This document shows positions 1 to 5,688 of a stretch of 7,153 bases of DNA, piece after piece. A program made the translations under genes and the position numbers. This DNA comes from JAENVT01 sp031412355 (GTDB lineage Bacteria; Actinomycetota; Acidimicrobiia; Acidimicrobiales; Ilumatobacteraceae): assembly GCA_031412355.1 (NCBI GenBank), contig JANOCR010000330.1, positions 1 to 7,153 of the forward strand, read 5' to 3'. Every line of letters starts with the position of its first letter. The first letter of the stretch is position 1. The notes beneath the pieces are model-generated. The model was not told the DNA's origin and searched no databases. It was given only the letters and a program-made list of their open reading frames with translations.

Positions 1-5
1 AGTTC

Positions 6-35
6 TTGACACTTTCGGCATTTTACCTGCATAAC
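6..35 (+). promoter_or_regulatory. Possible rightward promoter reading into the hairpin repeat
   Basis: TTGACA at 6-11 matches the -35 consensus exactly. It is followed after 18 bases by CATAAC (30-35), a weak -10 preceded by TG. Transcription would start near 42 and run through the hairpin at 88-178, then antisense to the Rieske gene. No open reading frame of evident merit lies downstream on this strand, so the product, if any, would be a small structured or antisense RNA. The -10 match is poor and the window begins only 5 bases upstream. The rest of 1-87 holds only short inverted repeats (GTCGAGA 38-44 with 61-67; CCCTCGAT 54-61 with 85-92). Confidence 0.22.
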
Positions 36-87
36 GAGTCGAGAGTCCAGGCACCCTCGATCTCGACCTATACACGAGAGCTACATC

Positions 88-178
88 GAGGGTTGGTTGA
101 GGGTTGGTTGAGGGTTGGTCGAGGGTTGGTTGAGGGTTTGAAAACCCTCGACCCAACCCTCGACCCAACCCTCGACCA
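88..178. repeat. Tandem-unit inverted repeat forming a long hairpin, G-quadruplex capable
   Basis: The left arm (88-139) is four full copies and one partial copy of an 11-nt unit, GAGGGTTGGTT (one copy ends in TC). The right arm (145-177) holds nearly three copies of a 12-nt unit, CCCTCGACCCAA, which is close to the left unit's complement with one extra C. The strands 106-139 and 142-177 fold into a stem of more than 30 base pairs around a tiny loop, interrupted only by two bulged Cs (154 and 166) and two G-T wobbles. The right arm ends three bases from the stop codon of the Rieske gene, so the structure sits directly in that gene's 3' untranslated region and may stop transcription or protect the mRNA end. 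No T-run follows, so it is not a classic intrinsic terminator. The minus strand at 171-145 also fits a three-tetrad G-quadruplex pattern. Confidence 0.8.
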
Positions 179-180
179 CG

Positions 181-1809
181 TCAATCGTCGCGGGGCGCGC
201 GGCCCGCCAAGAACTCGATCGACCTGGCCACAGTGGCGGCAACGAACCGCTCGAGCCGGGGCGAGTCCAGTAGCCGGGCAGCTGCTTGCAGCGGCAACAT
301 CGCCCCGCTGCGGACCGCTTCTCGGGCGGCGGCCCGGCTGGTTTTGATCCCGTGGGCGTAGACGATGAACGCCGAGGCGTTGTCGAGCAATGCCTCGCGC
401 TGCAGCGCTTCGCCGGCCTCGACGACCGTGCCGGCGAACGATCGACCCTGGTCGCGTTCGGCGATCGTGGTGTGCCATTCGTGCCGCCCGGTCCACTGGG
501 CTAAGAACGCCGTGTACATCGCCAGCCGCACGGTGTCGGGGCCCGGGCACAGCTCGTGATGCCAGCGCGCCGCGTGTGCGTAGGTCAGGCCGTGGGTGAT
601 GTCGAGCCAGCCGAAATCGTCGAGCAGGTCGCGTTCGCCGACCAGGTCGTAACGCATCATCCGTTCGCCGACCGTCTGCACGACCACATCCAAGATTCCG
701 TCGACACCCGCACCAGCTCGCAGGGCGTCGGCAACGGCGGGCACGACGCCCTTGCGGTCCTTGCCCAGCAGCGTCGCCAGGAGAGTGCCGTCGTCGCGCC
801 AATTGCGGTCAGCGGGCAGCGCTGCCAGACCGGCGACGTCGGTAGCGGCGAGGGCCCGAACGAAGGGCCGGGTGTAGGGCAGCAGGTCTTCGCGGGTTCC
901 GTAGACGATGGTCGGCACGAGGTACGGCAGCACCGTGTCGGCACGTTCCCAGCCGATCATGTCGAGCAACTCGAACGCCTTCTGGCAGTAGATCGCGCCG
1001 TGGCCGTAGGACAGCAGGTGGTCACTGGCGGCAGCGGTGAACCACCACCGCAGGTCTTGTTCGGTCAGCCCGGCATGGATCGCACCGCGGACGAGGGCCT
1101 GAGCGCGTTCGAGCTGTTCGTTCTCCACTGCAGCGCGGAACTCGTCACGTGGGTTCGGGGGCAACTGTCGCACCGGGTCCGGCAGGGGATTGACAGGTCG
1201 ATCGCGCTCGGTCTCGGCAATCCCGGCGATCGCCTGCACGATGGGGAGCGCACGTTGGTCGCCTTCGTAGAGATCGACCATCGCCAAGCAGTCGGTGGCA
1301 GAAGCGATGGAGTGTCCCCATCCGAACTCGGCGCGGGGCGCACCGTGTTGCACCGCCTCCCACACCAGTTCGCCCGGGTTGGCGTCAGCTTGCAGCAGTC
1401 GCACGACATCGCGGCTGACTTGTCCGATGTAGTCGCGTTCGACACCGCGGCGCAGGCTGGCCAACAGCCGCGGCTTCGCTGTCTCGGGATCCGGTCGCCG
1501 CAGCGTGACCTGTACCGTGCCGTCGTCGTCGACGTGCGCCGGATGGGTGTTGATGTCTTCTTCACCCACCACGCACGCTCCATCGTCGATCCGGAACTTC
1601 CAGTTGTGCCACGCACAGGTGATCAGGTTCCCGTCGAGCGTGCCCTGGGTCATCCCATAGCCCTCGTGCGGGCAGGCGTGATCGAGGGCGAAGACACCGT
1701 CGCACGTTCGGACCAGGCACAGCCGATGGTCATCGACGCGCACCATCTTCATCGAGCCGACCGGCAGATCGTCGAGGTGGGCGACGGCGGTTGACGTGGA
1801 GGCATTCAT
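181..1809 (-). CDS. Rieske [2Fe-2S] protein fused to a histidine-rich helical domain
   Basis: The product has 542 residues. Residues about 8-105 form a Rieske domain with both ligand motifs visible, C46-P-H48 and C65-A-W-H68, separated by 16 residues as in ferredoxin-type Rieske proteins. It should bind a [2Fe-2S] cluster and pass electrons in the cytoplasm; no signal peptide is seen. Residues about 115-540 look mainly helical and carry repeated His-containing motifs: GWGHS (H166), DHLLSYGHG (H264, H270), DITHGLTYAHA (H406, H412), EWH (H446) and YAHG (H486). This suggests a metal- or cofactor-binding oxygenase-like part; a distant questin-oxidase-like (DUF4243) fold is one guess, weakly held. 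The ATG at 1809 is chosen because a SoxR-type promoter ends 8 nt before it, which would make the mRNA leaderless. The longer frame to 1893 would start upstream of that promoter and overlap soxR. The gene diverges from soxR and is its predicted target. Confidence 0.85.
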   Translation of the reverse strand: MNASTSTAVAHLDDLPVGSMKMVRVDDHRLCLVRTCDGVFALDHACPHEGYGMTQGTLDGNLITCAWHNWKFRIDDGACVVGEEDINTHPAHVDDDGTVQVTLRRPDPETAKPRLLASLRRGVERDYIGQVSRDVVRLLQADANPGELVWEAVQHGAPRAEFGWGHSIASATDCLAMVDLYEGDQRALPIVQAIAGIAETERDRPVNPLPDPVRQLPPNPRDEFRAAVENEQLERAQALVRGAIHAGLTEQDLRWWFTAAASDHLLSYGHGAIYCQKAFELLDMIGWERADTVLPYLVPTIVYGTREDLLPYTRPFVRALAATDVAGLAALPADRNWRDDGTLLATLLGKDRKGVVPAVADALRAGAGVDGILDVVVQTVGERMMRYDLVGERDLLDDFGWLDITHGLTYAHAARWHHELCPGPDTVRLAMYTAFLAQWTGRHEWHTTIAERDQGRSFAGTVVEAGEALQREALLDNASAFIVYAHGIKTSRAAAREAVRSGAMLPLQAAARLLDSPRLERFVAATVARSIEFLAGRAPRDD

Positions 1810-1821
1810 GGGTGGTGACGG

Positions 1822-1827
1822 TAAAAC
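1822..1827 (+). promoter_or_regulatory. Candidate -10 box for a leaderless soxR mRNA
   Basis: TAAAAC lies 7 nt before the ATG at 1835, the spacing that puts the transcription start on the A of the start codon. It overlaps the minus-strand -10 of the Rieske promoter. No convincing -35 is seen at 16-18 bp upstream. The last base departs from TAnnnT. It would be an alternative to ribosome-binding-site-led initiation at 1808. Confidence 0.35.
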
Positions 1828-1845
1828 CTCAACCATGGTTGAAGT
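1826..1845. promoter_or_regulatory. SoxR operator (SoxR box)
   Basis: The minus strand reads ACTTCAACCATGGTTGAGGT. The inner 14 bp (1829-1842) are a perfect palindrome, and one more mismatch gives 9 of 10 paired positions per half. The known SoxR box is CCTCAA-N6-TTGAGG; here one half is exact (TTGAGG) and the other has a single change (CTTCAA). It lies between soxR and the divergent Rieske gene. It covers the proposed soxR start codon (1835), so binding would also be placed to limit soxR transcription. Confidence 0.75.
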
Positions 1846-2302
1846 CAAGCGTTTCTCTGTGGGGGAGTTGGCTGCGCGTGCCGGAGTCAGCACCTCGGCC
1901 CTGCGGTTCTACGAAGCGAACGGCCTGATCGAGTCCGAGCGCAACCAGTCGGGTCACCGTCGGTACCGCTCCGACGCCCTGCGCCGAGTTGCGTTCATCC
2001 GGGTCGCCCAGCGAATCGGACTGTCGCTGAACGAGATATGCGCGGCGCTGAGATCGTTGCCGTCGCAGCGCACCCCGACCCGCGACGATTGGGACGACAT
2101 CTCCAGCGCCTGGCTGCCGCGCATCGACGAGCAGATCGCCGAACTCGAAATGCTGCGTGATCGACTCGGCGGCTGCATTGGTTGCGGCTGTCTGTCGCTC
2201 GACACGTGCGAGCTTTACAACATCGACGATCGCGCCGCGCGCAGCGGGGTCGGGGCGCGCTACCTGCTGGGCGATCCCATCGAGACCGGGCCGGTCAGCT
2301 GA
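1835..2302 (+). CDS. soxR: SoxR, redox-sensing MerR-family transcriptional activator
   Basis: The product has 155 residues, nearly the length of E. coli SoxR (about 154). Residues 7-75 are the MerR winged helix-turn-helix (SVGELAARAGVSTSALRFYE, then RRYRSDALRRV and AQRIGLSL). A dimerisation helix follows at about 85-112. The C-terminal cluster C114-x2-C117-x-C119-x5-C125, in the context CIGCGCLSLDTC, is the [2Fe-2S] ligand set that defines SoxR. The cluster is oxidised by superoxide or redox-cycling compounds, which switches the bound promoter on. In actinobacteria SoxR usually controls a few genes for handling redox-active metabolites; here the target should be the divergent Rieske gene. The start is uncertain: ATG 1835 fits family length and a leaderless -10, whereas ATG 1808 has GGAGG five bases upstream and would give 164 residues. 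GTG 1796 is less likely. The 3' end overlaps the convergent hydrolase gene. Confidence 0.93.
   Translation: MVEVKRFSVGELAARAGVSTSALRFYEANGLIESERNQSGHRRYRSDALRRVAFIRVAQRIGLSLNEICAALRSLPSQRTPTRDDWDDISSAWLPRIDEQIAELEMLRDRLGGCIGCGCLSLDTCELYNIDDRAARSGVGARYLLGDPIETGPVS
2295..2302. other. Shared palindromic double stop of convergent genes
   Basis: The 8-bp palindrome TCAGCTGA supplies the TGA stop of soxR on the plus strand and the TGA stop of the amidohydrolase on the minus strand. The two coding regions overlap by these 8 bases, leaving no room for a terminator between them. Confidence 0.9.
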
Positions 2303-3521
2303 GCACCCTCAGACCCGCGCCCATCACATCGACGAAGTTGTCGTGGTAGAACGCCTGGCGAGCCTCGCTGGCGGTGTTCGCGAGGCTGGCCTCAAACCGC
2401 TCGATCGGGCGCCGGCCACCCTCGACGTGGGGGTAGTCCGACGAGAACATGCACACCTCCGGGCCGCTGTTGGCGATGATCCAGCCGACATCCTCTGTGG
2501 GATAGGGCGTGAAGCGGATCTGGCGGCGAACGTACTCGGTGGGTCGCATCGATAACCCGCGCAGGCGTTCCTCGTGGCGCACGAACGCGTCGAATGCGGC
2601 TTCCATCTGGCGGATCCACGAGGGCACCCAGATTGCACCCTGCTCGATCACGCCAACCCGAAGGTTCGGGAAGCGTTCGAACACACCGTCGAAGATCATC
2701 GTCGCCAGTGTCTGAGCCGGAGGTCCGGGAATGCCCATGTAGTCGACGGAGCGGAAGTTCTCGTCGCCTCCGTGAAAGTCGGGCGGAGTCGGCAGTCCGT
2801 TGCGGAAGTAGTTGGGGTCGATCAATTCTCCCGTGCCGCCGACGTGGAACACGATCGGGATGCGGGCGTCGCTGGCCACCGTCCACACGGCATCGAGCGC
2901 AAGGTGGCTGGGGGAGTGCGTGGGCGGGCAGCCGGAGGCGACGAGCAGCGCTGACGCGCCCATCGAAATGGCCTCCGTGGCGAGATCGCCAGCACAATCG
3001 AGGTCGGCCAGCGGCACGTACAGCGTGGGCAGTAGCCGGGCATCGCCGGAACAGAATTCGATCATGGCGCGGTTGTGCGCACGCGCCGCACCGATGGCTA
3101 GCTCGAGGTCGCCGGAGTGCTCCCAATCGCGCAACCGTCGGTTGTGGAACGTGTTGAAGATCAGTTGGCTGGCGAATCCCAACAGGTCGAGGGCCCGGCC
3201 GCGATCCTCGGCGATGAACGCACCGGTGGCTGCGAAGTTCTTGCGTGCCATGATCTCGTCGGCCTCAGCGTCGAGGTACTCGGTAGATCGGTGGCGGGCA
3301 ACCAACTTGTTGAACGCCTCGTCGACGTTGCGGAGTTGTTCGTCCGGATCGCCGGTCTGGCGCAGTTCGTTTCCTCCGCTGTAGCTCAGTGCCGGGATGC
3401 GATCGCGAATGGCCGCGTCGGCGTGGTCGCGGAGCCAGTTCGGTGTCTCCATCACATGGGCGTCGGCGTCGTGAACCGTCAATCCGGTCGAGTTGTACGG
3501 CGTTCCGGTCGAAAGAGCCAT
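2295..3521 (-). CDS. Amidohydrolase family 2 (Amidohydro_2) metal-dependent hydrolase
   Basis: The product has 408 residues and is related to the ACMSD-like amidohydrolase-2 superfamily, whose members hydrolyse or decarboxylate cyclic and aromatic substrates using a metal in a TIM barrel. Visible features are the N-terminal strand D18-A-D20-A-H22-V-M-E25, a variant of the usual DxHxH; a barrel histidine in FHVGG (H226); IEQGAIWVPS (E293); and a C-terminal SSDYPHVEGG whose D362 is the expected catalytic aspartate. No signal peptide or membrane segment is seen. The ATG at 3521 is chosen because the reading frame upstream runs into the eamA gene and loses family character; no strong ribosome-binding site precedes it. 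It starts 34 nt after eamA stops, so it is probably the last gene of that operon. It ends inside soxR. The substrate is unknown. Confidence 0.87.
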   Translation of the reverse strand: MALSTGTPYNSTGLTVHDADAHVMETPNWLRDHADAAIRDRIPALSYSGGNELRQTGDPDEQLRNVDEAFNKLVARHRSTEYLDAEADEIMARKNFAATGAFIAEDRGRALDLLGFASQLIFNTFHNRRLRDWEHSGDLELAIGAARAHNRAMIEFCSGDARLLPTLYVPLADLDCAGDLATEAISMGASALLVASGCPPTHSPSHLALDAVWTVASDARIPIVFHVGGTGELIDPNYFRNGLPTPPDFHGGDENFRSVDYMGIPGPPAQTLATMIFDGVFERFPNLRVGVIEQGAIWVPSWIRQMEAAFDAFVRHEERLRGLSMRPTEYVRRQIRFTPYPTEDVGWIIANSGPEVCMFSSDYPHVEGGRRPIERFEASLANTASEARQAFYHDNFVDVMGAGLRVLS

Positions 3522-3555
3522 CGCGCCAGTGTTGCATTCCCGACATCGCCACGAG

Positions 3556-4443
3556 TCACGGTACGGGGAGCGTCTCGACCAATGGTTGGGAGGTGCGTAC
3601 GACGGCTGTTCTTCCGACGGCCACCGCGCCCAAAACGACCGCGATGGTGACCACCGCGGCCAACGACAGGTGTTCACCCAGCAGCGGCCAACCCCACACC
3701 ATCGACAGCGCCGGCTGTGCCAACTGCAGCTGGCTTGCCTTGGCAATTCCGGCGCGGGCCATTCCCGCATACCAGGCGAAGAAACCGAGGAACATCGAGA
3801 ACATCGCCGTGTACCCGAACGCAGCCCACTGCGGCCCGGTGGCGTGCAGTCCAGTTCGGCCGGCAGCGACGACCGTGACCACCCAGGTGAGTGGTGCGCC
3901 GAGCACCAGTGCCCAACAGATGACCTGCCAACCGCCGAGCACTTTGGCCAACAGGGCCCCTTCGGCGTAGCCGACCGCGGCCGCCAGAACGGCCAGGATC
4001 AGCAGCGCGTCGGCCGCGTGCAGCGTGCCACCACCCTCGTGCACGACGTACGCAACCACGGCGGCGAACCCGACGGCACTGCACGTCCAGTACGCGCTCG
4101 ACGGACGCTCGCCCGCGCGAATGACCGCCAGCCCAGCGGTAGCCAGAGGCAGCAGCCCGTTGACAACCGATCCGTGCAGGCTTGCGGTGTGGCGCAAGGC
4201 GTAGGCGATCAGGATGGGAAACCCGAAGACCACGCCCCCGACGACGAGGGCCAGATGCCACATCTGCGAGCGGTTGGGGCGCGGCGGCCTGACGATCAGC
4301 AAGGCGATCGTTGCGAACACGCTGGCGACCGCGGCGCGCCCCACCGCCGCGACCATTGGGTCGAGGCCGCGGACGGCGATCTTGGTCAGCGGCAGACTGA
4401 AGCTGAACACCAGTACGCCGACTCCCGCAAATATCAATCCCAC
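3556..4443 (-). CDS. EamA/DMT-superfamily transporter (RhaT-like permease)
   Basis: The product has 295 residues, the normal size for a ten-helix drug/metabolite transporter. Hydrophobic segments lie near residues 3-23, 29-51, 63-83, 92-110, 117-135, 144-163, 171-193, 205-226, 236-255 and 259-277, arranged as two EamA repeats. The second repeat ends in the family-typical glycine-glutamate turn (LLGEHLS, E257) followed by the last helix and a short basic tail. Such proteins usually export amino acids or other small metabolites across the cytoplasmic membrane. The start is GTG at 4443, 16 nt after the stop of the PLP enzyme gene, with no Shine-Dalgarno sequence. A -10-like TACCAT lies 7 nt upstream, so it may also be transcribed alone. 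Pairing with a Cys/Met-type enzyme suggests export of a sulfur or amino compound, but this is inference. Confidence 0.9.
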   Translation of the reverse strand: MGLIFAGVGVLVFSFSLPLTKIAVRGLDPMVAAVGRAAVASVFATIALLIVRPPRPNRSQMWHLALVVGGVVFGFPILIAYALRHTASLHGSVVNGLLPLATAGLAVIRAGERPSSAYWTCSAVGFAAVVAYVVHEGGGTLHAADALLILAVLAAAVGYAEGALLAKVLGGWQVICWALVLGAPLTWVVTVVAAGRTGLHATGPQWAAFGYTAMFSMFLGFFAWYAGMARAGIAKASQLQLAQPALSMVWGWPLLGEHLSLAAVVTIAVVLGAVAVGRTAVVRTSQPLVETLPVP

Positions 4444-4450
4444 CGCTGCG

Positions 4451-4456
4451 ATGGTA
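4451..4456 (-). promoter_or_regulatory. Candidate internal leaderless -10 box for the transporter gene
   Basis: On the minus strand TACCAT (TAnnnT) is followed by exactly 7 nt and then the GTG start at 4443. It lies in the 16-nt gap after the PLP enzyme gene, overlapping nothing but the gap. No good -35 is seen 16-18 bp upstream, where the sequence codes for the enzyme's C-terminus. It may be chance, but it matches the geometry at three other starts in this window. Confidence 0.35.
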
Positions 4457-4459
4457 TTG

Positions 4460-5515
4460 CTAATGCGTCGCCAAGTTGGCGGCGATATCGGCCCACAGGT
4501 CCTCGACGTCCTCGACCCCGACGCTCATACGCAGCAGCCCCGGCGGAACGTGCGCGTCGCCCTCGTACTTCTGGCGACGCTCGATGGTGGTCTCGACGCC
4601 GCCCAGACTGGTGGCCGGCACGAGGATGCGGACGCCTGCACACAGCGCGTCGGCTGCGGCCGCGCCGCCGACGACGATGAACGACACCATGGCTCCTTCG
4701 CCCGGATAGCGCACCTCGTCGACAGCCGCGTGTGCTCGCAATCGCTCGACCAACACTTCGGCGTTGCGTTGCATCGCTGCGAGGCGTACGGGGAGCGTCC
4801 GCAGTCCCCGCAATGCGAGGAAGGCCTCGAGTGCCCCGGGTGTCGCGCCCTGGAACGTCCGCGCTTGCACCAGGCGGGAGTGGATCGCGTCGTCGGTGGT
4901 CACGCACAGGCCGATCAGCAGGTCGCTGTGCCCACCGATGAACTTCGTCCCGCTGTGCAAAACGATCGCCGCGCCGTGTTCGAGTGGTTGCTGCAGCAGC
5001 GGCGTGGCGAACGTCGAGTCCACCACCATGTGCGAGCCGGCATCGCGCGCGGCCGCCCCGATGGCCGGGAGGTCGGCCACGTCAAGCGTGGGATTCGTGG
5101 GCGTCTCGACCCACACGATGTCGGAACCCACCGCCGCAGCGGCCACTTGTGCGGTGTCGGTGATGTCGACGGGCCGCAATTCGACGTGCCCCTGCAGCTG
5201 ATACTCCGACAACAGCGAGCGCACGCCGAGGTAGCTGAACGTGGGAACGACGACGACCTTCGGCGCCAACGCGTAAACGATGGCCGAGGCGGCAGCCATG
5301 CCGCTGGAGTACGCGATCGCCTGTCCGCCCTCCAGCGCGCCGATGGCTGTCTCCAGCGCCGCCCACGTGTCGGTGCCGTGCGTGCGCGTGTATTCGCCAC
5401 CGGCACGAAAGTTGGATGCCAACACGATCGGCTGGTTCAGCGGATCGCCTGGCCGCGACGGTCGCCCCGCCGTGACAGCGATTGTTGTGGCTGAAAGGGG
5501 TCGTTCGCCCGTCAC
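4460..5515 (-). CDS. Cys/Met-metabolism PLP-dependent enzyme (cystathionine gamma-synthase/lyase-like)
   Basis: The product has 351 residues, shorter than the usual 380-400. It is a fold-type I PLP enzyme of the trans-sulfuration family. Seen are the cofactor phosphate loop SSGMAA (70-75), VETPTNP (136-142), D166 in VVDSTFATP (pyridine-nitrogen aspartate), the Schiff-base lysine K191 in HSGTKFIGGHSD, the SLGGVET loop (303-309) and R329 in LLRMSVGVED for the substrate carboxylate. The family acts on cysteine, homocysteine, cystathionine or O-acyl-homoserine side chains. The cysteine near Y95 typical of methionine gamma-lyase is absent, so that function is unlikely. Two oddities are seen: the N-terminal YxRxxNPT motif reads YTRTHGTDTW (42-51), and about 15-20 residues normally following YPG are missing at residue 272. 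The start is GTG at 5515, 7 nt after the DUF1272 remnant, with a weak ribosome-binding site. It is the first full gene of the leftward operon. Confidence 0.88.
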   Translation of the reverse strand: MTGERPLSATTIAVTAGRPSRPGDPLNQPIVLASNFRAGGEYTRTHGTDTWAALETAIGALEGGQAIAYSSGMAAASAIVYALAPKVVVVPTFSYLGVRSLLSEYQLQGHVELRPVDITDTAQVAAAAVGSDIVWVETPTNPTLDVADLPAIGAAARDAGSHMVVDSTFATPLLQQPLEHGAAIVLHSGTKFIGGHSDLLIGLCVTTDDAIHSRLVQARTFQGATPGALEAFLALRGLRTLPVRLAAMQRNAEVLVERLRAHAAVDEVRYPGEGAMVSFIVVGGAAAADALCAGVRILVPATSLGGVETTIERRQKYEGDAHVPPGLLRMSVGVEDVEDLWADIAANLATH

Positions 5516-5522
5516 TTCGCCA

Positions 5523-5651
5523 TCACCGCTTCGCCGGTGGGATCGCGGCGATGCGCTGCGCGAACTCGGACGTGCAGATCATCGCGTCGGTCGACGATGG
5601 AGGGAGATCGGTAGCACAGTTCTCGCAGATAGGACGAAGGTCGAGGGCCAT
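5523..5651 (-). pseudogene. Truncated DUF1272 zinc-ribbon protein (42 residues)
   Basis: The N-terminal 26 residues (MALDLRPICENCATDLPP, then a short stretch to MIC) match the start of DUF1272 proteins, which read LRPxCExCxxDLPPxSxxAxIC. C9, C12 and C26 are kept. Family members then continue with ECTFC and later CPNCGG, which complete the zinc site. Here the chain reads TSEFAQRIAAIPPAKR and stops, and neither other frame downstream contains the missing cysteine motifs. It is therefore a decayed or deleted copy rather than a simple frameshift, unless it works as a very small protein. GGAGG at 5665-5669 lies 13 nt upstream, rather far for this ATG. The PLP enzyme gene begins 7 nt after its stop, so it now acts as part of that gene's leader or as a translationally coupled short reading frame. 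Confidence 0.5.
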
Positions 5652-5664
5652 TGCGCCATTCTCA

Positions 5665-5669
5665 CCTCC
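5665..5669 (-). promoter_or_regulatory. Shine-Dalgarno sequence GGAGG in the operon leader
   Basis: GGAGG is 5 nt before an ATG at 5659, which opens a 26-codon frame (to 5579) with no recognisable product, and 13 nt before the ATG (5651) of the DUF1272 remnant. The best ribosome-binding-site spacing thus favours a different frame from the one with family similarity. Confidence 0.4.
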
Positions 5670-5688
5670 GTGCGCCGATCCGGCAATG

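Larger units (their letters stand above)
1818..1848 (-). promoter_or_regulatory. SoxR-type promoter with 19-bp spacer driving the Rieske gene
   Basis: Read on the minus strand, the -35 is TTGACT (1848-1843), the spacer is 19 bp (1842-1824) and the -10 is TACCGT (1823-1818), matching the actinobacterial TAnnnT form. An over-long 19-bp spacer filled by a dyad is the hallmark of MerR-family activated promoters. Aligned by eye with the E. coli soxS promoter as I remember it, the TCAA...TTGAGG half-sites fall at identical places within the spacer. The next 8 bases lead to the A of the Rieske ATG, so transcription would begin at or within a base or two of the start codon. Confidence 0.72.

Noticed and set aside
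95..136. SoxR half-sites (GGTTGAGG) inside the left-arm repeat units
   Set aside because: They occur only as same-direction half-sites. The inverted partner TTCAACC or CCTCAACC at SoxR spacing is missing, so binding is unlikely.
88..178. Tandem repeat read as a CRISPR array
   Set aside because: The units are only 11-12 nt, contiguous and without spacers, and the two arms are inverted relative to each other.
556..1794. A 412-codon plus-strand open frame opposite the Rieske gene
   Set aside because: High GC leaves few stops opposite a real gene. The translation has no recognisable domain, whereas the minus strand has a clear Rieske motif.
1820..1846. The same peptide TSTMVEV is encoded on both strands here
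   Set aside because: It is a by-product of the palindromic SoxR operator, not a sign of overlapping genes.
1810..1893. N-terminal extension of the Rieske frame to 1893
   Set aside because: It would start upstream of the SoxR-type promoter and overlap the soxR helix-turn-helix coding region.
3522..3770. N-terminal extension of the amidohydrolase frame into the transporter gene
   Set aside because: The extra residues are Trp/Arg/Ser-rich and unlike the family, and they overlap the well-supported EamA coding region by more than 200 bases.
4214..5494. A 426-codon plus-strand open frame opposite the transporter and PLP enzyme genes
   Set aside because: It spans two real genes on the other strand and reads as low-complexity Arg/Gly/Asp-rich sequence with no family features. 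A similar frame at 3493-4680 was dropped for the same reason.
5579..5659. A 26-codon frame with well-spaced GGAGG on the minus strand
   Set aside because: Its product has no recognisable similarity and it overlaps the DUF1272-like frame. It is kept only as a remark on the leader.
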